A stretch of 64,000 nt of DNA from Bacteroidota bacterium (GTDB taxonomy: Bacteria > Bacteroidota > Ignavibacteria > Kapaibacteriales > UBA2268): positions 124,001 through 188,000 of the forward strand of contig SCSM01000011.1 of the NCBI GenBank assembly GCA_004322215.1, given 5' to 3'. Numbering within the stretch: the first letter of the stretch is position 1; every line of letters begins with the position of its first letter. Of the stretch, positions 9,858 through 18,369 are shown in pieces. The translations under genes and the position numbers were made by a program. The notes below the pieces were generated by a model that was not told the DNA's origin, did not search any database, and worked only from the letters and a program-made list of their open reading frames with translations.

Positions 9858-10261
9858 AAAAGTACAATGTCAGAAAGATTGTTAGAGGCAATGTTTCGGG
9901 TGAGGCAATTGTTCTACCCGGGAGTTTTTCATTCCTTGGTGATGTCGATATGAATACATCGGAAATAATTGCAGCCGACAGCCCTGAAAGAGGAAAATTA
10001 ATAAAAGATAAGATTTTACTTTATAAAGATACAAAGGGTTCATCCGGCGGCATGGTTGTTTTGATGACTATGGCAAGAAAGGGAATTGCACCGAAGGCGA
10101 TGGCGGCAGTCAAACCGGTTGATTACAATTTGGCTGAAGGAGCTATACTTACAAAAGTTCCGTTTGTTTGCGAACCGGATGGAGACATTTTGAATGAAAT
10201 TAAAACAGGAAATATCATTGAATTGAATTCCGATGAAGGTTATATTAAGATTTTAAAATAA
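9854..10261 (+). CDS. Aconitase X swivelling (small) subunit, DUF126
   Basis: 135 residues. The ATG overlaps the stop of the large subunit (ATGA), as expected for two parts of one enzyme. Family features are PGSFSFLGDVD near residue 22 and KGSSGG near 55, which holds the serine thought to be catalytic. It forms the lid domain that closes over the Fe-S cluster of the large subunit. In many bacteria these two parts are fused, so the split form is notable. Confidence 0.9.
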   Translation: MKKYNVRKIVRGNVSGEAIVLPGSFSFLGDVDMNTSEIIAADSPERGKLIKDKILLYKDTKGSSGGMVVLMTMARKGIAPKAMAAVKPVDYNLAEGAILTKVPFVCEPDGDILNEIKTGNIIELNSDEGYIKILK

Positions 10262-10290
10262 AAAAAAGGGGGATTAACTCCCCTTTCTAC
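10255..10290 (-). terminator. Terminator between converging aconitase X and porV genes
   Basis: AAAGGGG (10265-10271) pairs with CCCCTTT (10280-10286). The minus-strand side runs into a long T tract (CCCCCTTTTTTTATTTT), so it ends the porV transcript efficiently. The plus-strand T tract is short. Confidence 0.75.
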
Positions 10291-10327
10291 TTTACAAACT
10301 TTATAACTTTCAACTCTACAAATTGAT

Positions 10328-11494
10328 TTAATCCCAATTCACAATGAGAGAAAATCTCATTGTATTTGCCAAAGGATGATTCTCCTCAATAGTATTTATG
10401 AAGCTGAAATCCAAGCTGAATATGTCATACTTTACCCCTGCGCCAAAGTTCCAGAATTTTCTGCCGCCCAATCTTGTCGGTTCATAAAAATAACCTGCTC
10501 TCAATGCCACAAGTCCCTCATACCAATATTCGGTGCCAATCGAGAACTCGACACCGGGATTTTTCCAACCGGTTATAAGTGATTTTGGTAGAGGGTCCGA
10601 ATCTGTTTTGAAGGTTGAATCAATAACATTGCCTAATGAATCCAAAACATCAAATTTATTTGTTTGTCTTTTTACAAGTAATTTTGATACGTCAAAGGAT
10701 AATTTCAAATCATTGAACTCATCTTTTACAATATTGAAAGCAGCACCGAGCCGAAGCGAAGTCGGCAATGGGTCAGATTCATTTCTATATGTTACTTTCG
10801 GTCCCACATTCTGTAAATTAAATCCTAAGGACAACAAATCCTGAGCTTCCCAACCGAAAATGTTCAGGTTTTGCGGTTTCCATAGCAATCCTAAATCGAA
10901 ACCGCCGCTAATCCCTGTACCGGCACCTTGTTGACCTGCAGAAGCAGGTGCAAGATTAGACTGAATATATCTCAACTGAAAGCCAAGAGATAAATCGGTA
11001 GCTATTATTGTACCGTAAGACAAACCCAATGCAAATTCATTTGAGATAAATTTTCCCAGCACTTGCCCGGATTCATGAGTCCTCGTAAATTCACCGAGAT
11101 TCATAAAAATAAAATTAAAAGCAACCGTGCCGTCCAAATCTTCAAAATACTGCCCCGCAGTCAGATAACTATAAAACAAATCTGCATTAAATTGAGGCAG
11201 CCACTTCGAAAATGTCAAAGCAACCTGCCTGTAAGGTGTTTTGTCACTTTCTGTTTTGTATTCATCCTCTATGTAGCCGTGGAATCCCAATCCTGCAGGA
11301 TTCCAGAATACGGCATTAATATCATCTGCAATGGCTGTGCCGACTTCACCCATTCCACTGCCCCGGGCATCCGGTGAAATGAGCAGAAATGGCACTGCTG
11401 CACCACCTGCCTGGGCTAATAAACTTATGCTCGATGTAATGCAGGAGAATATTATCATCAGCCATAGCATTTTGAAGTTTCTTCGATTAATCAT
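10328..11494 (-). CDS. porV: T9SS outer-membrane protein PorV
   Basis: 388 residues with an N-terminal signal peptide (about 1-28) and a FadL-like outer-membrane beta-barrel. It begins with the PorV-type N-terminus (AAVPFLLISPDARGSGMG, then DDINAVFWNPAGL) and ends with an aromatic-rich final strand (MRFSLIVNWD). PorV shuttles T9SS cargo from the translocon to the PorU attachment complex. GGAGGA lies eight bases before ATG 11494. It follows porU by 91 bases on the same strand, the usual porU-porV order. The cargo proteins in this window (1-6123, 18370, 45073, 48144) are its likely clients. Confidence 0.93.
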   Translation of the reverse strand: MINRRNFKMLWLMIIFSCITSSISLLAQAGGAAVPFLLISPDARGSGMGEVGTAIADDINAVFWNPAGLGFHGYIEDEYKTESDKTPYRQVALTFSKWLPQFNADLFYSYLTAGQYFEDLDGTVAFNFIFMNLGEFTRTHESGQVLGKFISNEFALGLSYGTIIATDLSLGFQLRYIQSNLAPASAGQQGAGTGISGGFDLGLLWKPQNLNIFGWEAQDLLSLGFNLQNVGPKVTYRNESDPLPTSLRLGAAFNIVKDEFNDLKLSFDVSKLLVKRQTNKFDVLDSLGNVIDSTFKTDSDPLPKSLITGWKNPGVEFSIGTEYWYEGLVALRAGYFYEPTRLGGRKFWNFGAGVKYDIFSLDFSFINTIEENHPLANTMRFSLIVNWD

Positions 11495-11585
11495 TTAAAT
11501 CATCCTCCGATATATAAAATTTTTTTTTTCGTAATCGTTTTTTGTTTTATTAACGTCTTTAACATTTAATTAATTTTATTTCAAT

Positions 11586-14500
11586 TTATCGGGAAATTGA
11601 TAATTTCCCGGTTCCGGCTCCCTGGATACCTTTTGTAGTTTGGACAAAAACTCTGTAAAAATATAATCCAACAGGTAATACTTCGCCTGCAAAGTCCCTG
11701 CAATCCCAATTCATCTCTGCTGTATGCTGAGTATTTATATCACCCGCAATATTAGCAAATTCTTTACCAATAACATTATAAAGTTTTATTTCTGCAAAGA
11801 ATGGAGGAGTTATGTTATGTTCAAAACTAAATTTTGTATGGTTATCCGCAGGATTCGGAATTGCTATAATATCAGACAAAATAATTCCATCTTCTTCGGG
11901 TTTTATAAAAAAATTTGTTTGTGCTATACTGTAATTATTAAAAACATCCCATGCCCTGACCTTCACTGTATGTTCACCCTGCTTCAGACCGAATAAATAA
12001 TCTTCTGCAGTACCGGCTCTGAAATCTGTCGGAGATGTAATAAATTTTGTTGTCAAATCAGTTGATTGAGGTGAGTCATCTATCCATGCCTCTATCCTGT
12101 GACCTATCCCCAAACCGGTCGTATTTATCCCGCTTTTATCGTAGAGGTCAACGATGAGTAGCGGTTCTTTTTGAACAAATTCTCCCGGCTTAAATGTACG
12201 GGCATCGAGATATAATGATATCTGTGGTCCTTCAACATCATTTGATTGTGTGGTATCTACTCCGCCGATAGTAAATGACCTTGAAATTCCTTTTGCGTAC
12301 TCATTATTATTTGAATATGCATAAGCATAAATTCTTCCCTTTTGATTCGAAAAACTAATATCTTTCGGTATTATGCAGTTTGCTTCAAATTTCCCGTTAA
12401 CAACATTTGCAGAATTGATATTTAAAGCACCGCCCTCTTTCTCTATATTATGAATGGTCCCATCAGTAATATCAAGTGCCTGGATACCAACATCACTGTC
12501 CAATATGCTCAAAATTGCCAATCCGTTAAAACTTGTTTCGACAGTTTGAGTCGTTGTATTGATTATCGAGCAGGATAAGTGTACTTTCGATAAAGCTTTC
12601 AATTGTGCCAAAACAGTATCGTTATCGGCTACATCATTATTATTTATCGAATCAATCCGAACCGCATAATCAGGAATTAATAATTTAATCGTAGGGTCAC
12701 CTATCAACAGAAACTTTTCATCATTATCAGAGTATTTTTCCTGCTTCAATGCAAACATCACATCGCCTATTCTGTTATAGCGCTTTGTTACAGGGTTCCT
12801 TGTAAATAGTTTTTGATAAAATGTATTTGTGAATACCGAATTAGCTCCCGCAAGAACTGCTCTGGCAGATGCAAGAACGCCGATTGCTCCTCCGAATTCA
12901 CTTGTTACAAGGTCTTCTGATCCGCTTTGGTTTTCCGGCACATCAAATCTTCCAAAGTCACATGTTGCAGCAATCAAAAAGAACAGCTTGTCCAGATTTT
13001 TCAATTTTGGTATGGTTTTGCTTCGCTCAAAAACTTCTTCATGAGCCCAGACTCTTGGATTTCCATGTCCAATCCAATTTAAAATAAGTGAACCGTTCGT
13101 ATTTATCCATGAAACCAAATCATCCTCGACTTTTTGTTTTCTCCTGCCTCCACCGGAAATATTTTCTGTAGGATACTCTGCAAGATAAATTTTCTTTTGT
13201 CTCATGTCAACAGGAATGTAAGATTTCGACAAATATTCTGATTGGTTTGTATGTGTATCCCTGTCGGTTCCTCCATTGCTCGTTGGACCGTCATCAGCCA
13301 TCAATGTAATCCAGTTCCTCCATGAATCCTTTGAAGATGCTGATTCGTATTTCGCAATTTTATCAATTATCCATTCACCCTGCTCATCGGAATTAATGGT
13401 TAACCTTCCTATACCGAGGTCAACAAGCTTATCGTCTCCGAAAACCCTCGCAAAATAATCATCCGATGTATAAGAATTTACAGCATCAAATGTTCCTGAT
13501 TCTTCGCTTTCGTAAGGAGGAATGAAATTTGTTTTGTTTGTCGTTATTGCTTTATAATCGAAATGTCCGTCGCCCCAAAGTATTACATAAGATGGTTTCA
13601 CTTCCCAATTCGTAAAGCAATAAGCTATGAAATCGCGAATAGCAGTCGGGTCCGGAATTCCACTCCCAAATTCATTGAATATATAATCTGTTCTGGCAAT
13701 AAATACCTTTAATGAGTCATGGGATTCCCTGTATTCCTTATATTTTAATGCTGAATTATACAAACTTGGATGGCAAATAAATATTACATTTGCTGTTTCT
13801 GTTTTTTGTCTCAGGTTTCCCAGTTCAGTTAATTCAAGTTTCGGTGTTTTTAATATTGACGATATATAATAATGATGTGGTTTATTCGCTACCAGATTTT
13901 CTCTGAAAATAAACAAGCCGCCAGTCGTAGAAATATTTGTTAACTGTTTTGGAGCTTTTAAAGAGCTGATATCGAAACCATAAATGTCCGAACCTGTGTA
14001 ACCGTTTATTGAAAATTCTGTTATACCTGTGAGAGTCGGTTCGTTAAAGAAATCAATTTCGTTATTTATTGGAATAAAATATCTCGGATAACTAATTTCA
14101 TAATAATCAAAAAATCCGGTTGCACCGCTTCCTCCGGTTGGATTAAAATATGAAAATTTCATTGTGCTGTATTCATCACTTGCAATGTCAGAAGCCGGAA
14201 ATGTAGCTTCCTGAATTGTACTTATTGCTTCGATATAACCTCCGGATGGATTTAAATTTGCTCTTAATAATTCTTTCGAGTTTTCTGTAATTGAAAAATA
14301 ACCGGGTGAATCTGCACTATGAGCGACCGATATTCTATAATTTATTATACCTGTTTTGTCTAAATTCGGCAATGGCGTCCTGAAAATTCTTGGCAAAAAA
14401 CTACCTCCGAACCATGTTCTGCCTGCTCCATAGCCCTTGAAGGGACTGTTTAGCTCTTCTTCGAAAAATATTCTGTTATTATAAGTCAAGGGATTGTTTA

Positions 14501-15647
14501 TTACATCACCTATCGGGGTTGGAATTGCTTCCGCTCTTTTTCCCTGCTCACCACCCCATGTCATCAGATAATAATTATTATTACTGTAATGATTGATATA
14601 ATGGCTGAATTTGGCTGAATTCGAATCATATTTAAATCCTGAAGCAGGACTTCCATAAAACAGGATTTTGTCTAAGGAACCATCTCCTTTTGTATTAACT
14701 ATTAACTCCTGTTCATTCAAAATATTTTTCTGTGCATCGGAGACATTTTCGCTCAATTCTGCTCCCCCATTCCCATAAATTTTTATGGTTGGTACATCCT
14801 CTTTTGCTATGCTGACTCCAAGAGATGAGAGCAGAGATTGGTCAATTTTGTAAATTCCTTCTTTCTCGACAGTAATTTTAATCCATTTGCCCTCCGATAA
14901 AATTCCGTCTTTCTTATTAATATTCTTCTTTAATTTGTCATCCTGAGTGAAGCGAAGAATCTCGGGCGTAACGGTCCAGTTATTACTTGCTGAAAAATTA
15001 ATCGTTGAAATTGCAGACATCGGGTCAGCATTTACACTGTTTAATAGTTTTAATCCTTGTGTTTTAAATTTAATTTTTACTGTAATTTTATTTGGTATTT
15101 CAATTACATTTTCATCAGGATTGTACTTTGCCGTAGTAATAGTCAATGATGCAATATACCTGTCTCTTGCTATTCCTTCATACTTAATACCAACCCAATT
15201 TGGTTTATATGTCTTGTAAAACACTGTATTAATGTTATAAACACGTGCATCTTTCACAGAATAATCAGGAACCGGTGTAATTATTCCCTTGATTTTCAAT
15301 ACACCATCAACTTTAATATCTTCGATTTGGTATCCATCAGGTGAAGGAATTGAAATATTTTGTTTAGTTATTAATTCGCTTTGATTTCCGGTTTGAGAAT
15401 CTGCCGAATATGCATCCTCGATAATCGGCAGTAATGTTTGTCTTCCATTTGCGGTAAAAATTGTATCAAATCCATTCAACTTTGGTGTAAATGATAATAT
15501 AAGCTCATTTTGTGATGATTTTATTACATTCCAACCGTAATTATTACTGGCAGAATTGGAAATTGCTAATCCTGAAGATAAGTTCAAACTTAGAAATGTT
15601 ATTAGTAAGTAATAACAGATATTATTTTTAATTCCCGGGAATTGCAT
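11586..15647 (-). CDS. porU: T9SS sortase PorU (C25 gingipain-like)
   Basis: 1353 residues with an N-terminal signal peptide, a long beta-rich pro-region, a C25 peptidase core and a CTD-like C-terminus (IPNPADNHTK...GLYFYRV). The catalytic pair is His861 (NWIGHGN) and Cys896 (AATCDFGRF). PorU removes the sorting domain of T9SS cargo and attaches the cargo to the cell surface. AGAGGA precedes ATG 15647. It is followed by porV in an operon. Odd feature: residues 228-238 (PEILRFTQDDK) are encoded by a copy of a dispersed palindromic repeat (14936-14965) that is intergenic elsewhere, apparently an in-frame insertion before the conserved region. Confidence 0.93.
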   Translation of the reverse strand: MQFPGIKNNICYYLLITFLSLNLSSGLAISNSASNNYGWNVIKSSQNELILSFTPKLNGFDTIFTANGRQTLLPIIEDAYSADSQTGNQSELITKQNISIPSPDGYQIEDIKVDGVLKIKGIITPVPDYSVKDARVYNINTVFYKTYKPNWVGIKYEGIARDRYIASLTITTAKYNPDENVIEIPNKITVKIKFKTQGLKLLNSVNADPMSAISTINFSASNNWTVTPEILRFTQDDKLKKNINKKDGILSEGKWIKITVEKEGIYKIDQSLLSSLGVSIAKEDVPTIKIYGNGGAELSENVSDAQKNILNEQELIVNTKGDGSLDKILFYGSPASGFKYDSNSAKFSHYINHYSNNNYYLMTWGGEQGKRAEAIPTPIGDVINNPLTYNNRIFFEEELNSPFKGYGAGRTWFGGSFLPRIFRTPLPNLDKTGIINYRISVAHSADSPGYFSITENSKELLRANLNPSGGYIEAISTIQEATFPASDIASDEYSTMKFSYFNPTGGSGATGFFDYYEISYPRYFIPINNEIDFFNEPTLTGITEFSINGYTGSDIYGFDISSLKAPKQLTNISTTGGLFIFRENLVANKPHHYYISSILKTPKLELTELGNLRQKTETANVIFICHPSLYNSALKYKEYRESHDSLKVFIARTDYIFNEFGSGIPDPTAIRDFIAYCFTNWEVKPSYVILWGDGHFDYKAITTNKTNFIPPYESEESGTFDAVNSYTSDDYFARVFGDDKLVDLGIGRLTINSDEQGEWIIDKIAKYESASSKDSWRNWITLMADDGPTSNGGTDRDTHTNQSEYLSKSYIPVDMRQKKIYLAEYPTENISGGGRRKQKVEDDLVSWINTNGSLILNWIGHGNPRVWAHEEVFERSKTIPKLKNLDKLFFLIAATCDFGRFDVPENQSGSEDLVTSEFGGAIGVLASARAVLAGANSVFTNTFYQKLFTRNPVTKRYNRIGDVMFALKQEKYSDNDEKFLLIGDPTIKLLIPDYAVRIDSINNNDVADNDTVLAQLKALSKVHLSCSIINTTTQTVETSFNGLAILSILDSDVGIQALDITDGTIHNIEKEGGALNINSANVVNGKFEANCIIPKDISFSNQKGRIYAYAYSNNNEYAKGISRSFTIGGVDTTQSNDVEGPQISLYLDARTFKPGEFVQKEPLLIVDLYDKSGINTTGLGIGHRIEAWIDDSPQSTDLTTKFITSPTDFRAGTAEDYLFGLKQGEHTVKVRAWDVFNNYSIAQTNFFIKPEEDGIILSDIIAIPNPADNHTKFSFEHNITPPFFAEIKLYNVIGKEFANIAGDINTQHTAEMNWDCRDFAGEVLPVGLYFYRVFVQTTKGIQGAGTGKLSISR
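14936..14965. repeat. Dispersed repeat captured inside porU
   Basis: The core GTCATCCTGAGTGAAGCG continues AAGAATCT. Related copies occur between genes at 18338-18364 and 52690-52715. Here the repeat is in frame and adds an 11-residue segment to PorU without disrupting it. Confidence 0.75.
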
Positions 15648-15898
15648 AGCTTTCCTCTTAAATACACAAATTATGCATCACTGTTTAATAAATAAACCAA
15701 CTATAATTTTAAAGCTGTAGCAATCCTTCGATAATTACCAGTAGTTAATTTAAGATAAAAATTATTTACAAATTCAATTTAACCAAAAAAAAATGATTTA
15801 CAAAATTCATATTCTATTGTGTTAACGATGTTTATATTATATTATTTTAAAGAAAATATTCATAATTGTATATAGCTTTTTATTTGTAATTCATAATT
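15648..15898. other. AT-rich upstream region of porU
   Basis: About 250 bases with no gene on either strand, composed mostly of A and T. It must hold the porU promoter; no clear element could be fixed by eye. Confidence 0.5.
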
Positions 15899-15940
15899 AA
15901 AAAAATGCCTCGCCATCGGGGGGACTTGACGGCAAGGCAT
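15899..15940 (-). terminator. Terminator downstream of tRNA-Gly
   Basis: Arms 15905-15917 (ATGCCTCGCCATC) and 15928-15940 (GACGGCAAGGCAT) pair with two mismatches. On the minus strand the hairpin is followed by T7 (15899-15905). It lies 41 bases after the tRNA. Confidence 0.8.
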
Positions 15941-15958
15941 GCAGCATAAAGAGGAAGT

Positions 15959-15978
15959 GATTCCGGTTACCCGGAATC
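15959..15978. repeat. Perfect 8-bp hairpin after the tRNA
   Basis: GATTCCGG, loop TTAC, CCGGAATC. It sits three bases beyond the tRNA 3' end on the transcribed strand, where it could affect 3' processing. It has no T tract of its own. Confidence 0.55.
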
Positions 15979-16052
<74 letters not shown>

Positions 16053-16113
16053 TTATTTTAAAGAACGTTAACAAATTTACTACCTTTTACAAAAAAAAAC
16101 AAGTTTTTTTATT

Positions 16114-16740
16114 CTAAAAGTGTATTTCAAATATCTCAGTACATTTTTTCTTGATTTCTGAAATCTCAATTCTTATGCCAAGTTCCCTTTCTATTGACGT
16201 TACATCTTTGTCTTTAATGCCGCAAGGCACAATAAAATCGAATTCTTTTAAATTATTATGAACATTCAGAGCAAAACCGTGTGATGTTACCCAGCGTGAG
16301 CAGTGCAATCCAATTGCACAAATCTTTCTGAAATGCTCTATCCAAACACCGGTTAATCCTTCAACCCTTCCGCTTTTTATTTTATAATCTTCCAATAATT
16401 CAATTATGCAATGTTCAATTTCACGCAAAAACCAATGCAAATCCTGTTTATAATCAGCCAGATTAAATATGGGATAACCAACAAGTTGTCCCGGATTGTG
16501 CAGTGTTACGTCACCCCCTCTGTCTATTTCAAATACATCAATTCCCAATTGCTTTAGAAAATCAGGTTTGGTTATAATATTAGATTCCGAGCCGGTTTTA
16601 CCAATAGTTATAACTGATGGATGTTCGCATAAAACAAGTGTACTTGCCTTCTTTCTATTGTAAACCTCATCAGCATAAACTTTCTGCTTATCCCAGGCTT
16701 CCTTGTACTCGATTAATCCCCAATCCTCAACAATTATCAT
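16114..16740 (-). CDS. lipB: Octanoyltransferase LipB
   Basis: 208 residues. It transfers octanoate from octanoyl-ACP to lipoyl domains of 2-oxoacid dehydrogenases and GcvH in the cytoplasm. Seen: the substrate-pocket motif RGGDVTLHNPGQLVGYP (74-90), Lys139 in KICAIGLHCSRW, and catalytic Cys173 in IVPCGIKD. The length is normal for the family. It lies 74 bases downstream of lpd on the same strand, a functionally matched pair (lipoate attachment and lipoamide oxidation). The start at 16740 overlaps an intergenic run of AATAGTGAA-like repeats that reaches into the upstream region. Confidence 0.95.
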   Translation of the reverse strand: MIIVEDWGLIEYKEAWDKQKVYADEVYNRKKASTLVLCEHPSVITIGKTGSESNIITKPDFLKQLGIDVFEIDRGGDVTLHNPGQLVGYPIFNLADYKQDLHWFLREIEHCIIELLEDYKIKSGRVEGLTGVWIEHFRKICAIGLHCSRWVTSHGFALNVHNNLKEFDFIVPCGIKDKDVTSIERELGIRIEISEIKKKCTEIFEIHF

Positions 16741-16772
16741 AGTGAATAGTGAACAACGAATAGTGAATAATT
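16739..16772. repeat. Degenerate short tandem repeat at the lipB start
   Basis: Three imperfect copies of AATAGTGAA/CGAATAGTG directly before the lipB start codon on the minus strand. The array replaces any recognisable ribosome binding site. Confidence 0.5.
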
Positions 16773-16814
16773 ATGGTTAAAAACTACGTTTTAATTATTA
16801 TCCTTAATTGTGAA

Positions 16815-18218
16815 TTAAATATTAACTGTTTCCCCGTACGCCTGAGCCGCCGCTTCCATAATTGCTTCGCTCAAAGTCGGGTGAGCATGTATTGTCTTGA
16901 AAATTGATTTTCCCGTTCCTTCTAATGTCTTTGCAACACCTATTTCTCCAATCATCTCGGTAACATCAGGTCCAATTAAATGTGCGCCGAGGATTTCACC
17001 GTATTTTGCATCCAAAACCAGCTTAATAAATCCCACTGCTTCACCGATACCGTTTGCTTTACCGTTCGCTGTGAATGGAAATTTACCAATTTTCACTTCA
17101 TAACCTGATTCCTTGGCTTTTGCTTCTGTAAGTCCGATACTGGCTACCTGCGGCTGACAATAGGTACAACCAGGTATGTTGTTGTAATCAATCCCATCCT
17201 TGCTATGACCGGTGATATTTTCGACTGCAGCTAATCCTTCTGCCGATGCCTTGTGAGCAAGCCAGGGCGGTCCTGCTACATCACCGATTGCATAAATTCC
17301 ATCAACAGTTGTTTTCATAAATTTGTCAATCTTGATAAATCCTTTTTCAAGTACAATCCCTAAACTTTCATTCCAAAGATTTTCTATATTCGGCTGGATG
17401 CCGATTGCATTTAAAGCTAAATCGGCAGTTAATACTTCTTCTTTTCCATCTTTTTTCTGTATTTTTACTTCCACACCTTTTCCTTTTGCCTTTGCAGAAA
17501 GAACTTTGGTACTTGTTAATAAATCAATTTTCGATTTCTTGAAATTTCGTGCAAGTTCATTAGAAACATCAACATCTTCTATTGGCAAAATTCTGTCGAG
17601 CATCTCGACAATCGTAACTTTCGTTCCGAATGCATTATAAAAATAGGCAAACTCCACACCGATTGCTCCGGCACCCATTATGATAATTGACGAAGGGATT
17701 TCTTTCGGTATCATCGCTTCGGTGCTTGTAATGATTTTATTTAAATCAACATCAATCCCCTTTAACATCCTCGGTCTTGCACCTGTTGCAATCAAAATAT
17801 TTTTGCAATTGATGGTGTCAGTTACATTTCCATCCTTATCCTTGACCTCAACCACACCTTTTGATTTGATAAATCCATTACCTTTGACCTGCTGAACTTT
17901 ATATTTTTTGAATAAAAATCCTACCCCATTCGACATTTTATTTGCCACATCCCTGCTTCTGCGAATCACTTTAGTAAAATCAACCGTGAAATCCTTTATT
18001 TCAAACCCAAACTCTGAGGATTTATTGATGAAATTCCTATATTCCGCACTTTTCAGCAATGCCTTTGTCGGAATACATCCCCAGTTCAAGCATACTCCAC
18101 CCAAATTGTCTCTCTCAACACATATTGTATTCAATCCAAGTTGAGATGCTCTTATAGCCGCAACATATCCTCCGGGTCCCGACCCAATAACAACCAAATC
18201 GCAGTTGTATGTATTCAT
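16815..18218 (-). CDS. lpd: Dihydrolipoamide dehydrogenase (E3)
   Basis: 467 residues, a normal length. The flavoprotein reoxidises dihydrolipoamide of 2-oxoacid dehydrogenase and glycine cleavage complexes with NAD+. Seen: FAD-binding GSGPGG (12-17), redox cysteines Cys43 and Cys48 (GGVCLNWGCIP), the NAD-binding motif GAGAIGVEFA, the FAD-contacting YAIGDVAG, and the catalytic pair His446-Glu451 (HAHPTLSE). A good AAGGAAGGA site precedes ATG 18218. It is first in the lpd-lipB unit. The partner E1/E2 genes are not in this window. Confidence 0.96.
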   Translation of the reverse strand: MNTYNCDLVVIGSGPGGYVAAIRASQLGLNTICVERDNLGGVCLNWGCIPTKALLKSAEYRNFINKSSEFGFEIKDFTVDFTKVIRRSRDVANKMSNGVGFLFKKYKVQQVKGNGFIKSKGVVEVKDKDGNVTDTINCKNILIATGARPRMLKGIDVDLNKIITSTEAMIPKEIPSSIIIMGAGAIGVEFAYFYNAFGTKVTIVEMLDRILPIEDVDVSNELARNFKKSKIDLLTSTKVLSAKAKGKGVEVKIQKKDGKEEVLTADLALNAIGIQPNIENLWNESLGIVLEKGFIKIDKFMKTTVDGIYAIGDVAGPPWLAHKASAEGLAAVENITGHSKDGIDYNNIPGCTYCQPQVASIGLTEAKAKESGYEVKIGKFPFTANGKANGIGEAVGFIKLVLDAKYGEILGAHLIGPDVTEMIGEIGVAKTLEGTGKSIFKTIHAHPTLSEAIMEAAAQAYGETVNI

Positions 18219-18337
18219 TTATTATTTCCTTCCTTTGTAAAAAATAAATCTTACAAAATTAACTATACTCCCCCTATAAAAAAATTAAGGAGAATCAACT
18301 TTAGTATTCTCCTAATAATAAAATCAATTCCTGGAAT

Positions 18338-18364
18338 AGTCACTCTGAGCGAAGTCGAAGAGTC
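18338..18364. repeat. Dispersed GTCA-CTGAGCGAAG-type repeat
   Basis: AGTCACTCTGAGCGAAG followed by TCGAAGAGTC. It is intergenic, directly after the stop of the secreted protease. Same family as 14936-14965 and 52690-52715. Confidence 0.6.
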
Positions 18365-18369
18365 AAAAT

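Noticed and set aside
9321-9891. Minus-strand frames over the aconitase X gene
   Set aside because: Shadows of a strongly conserved enzyme gene.
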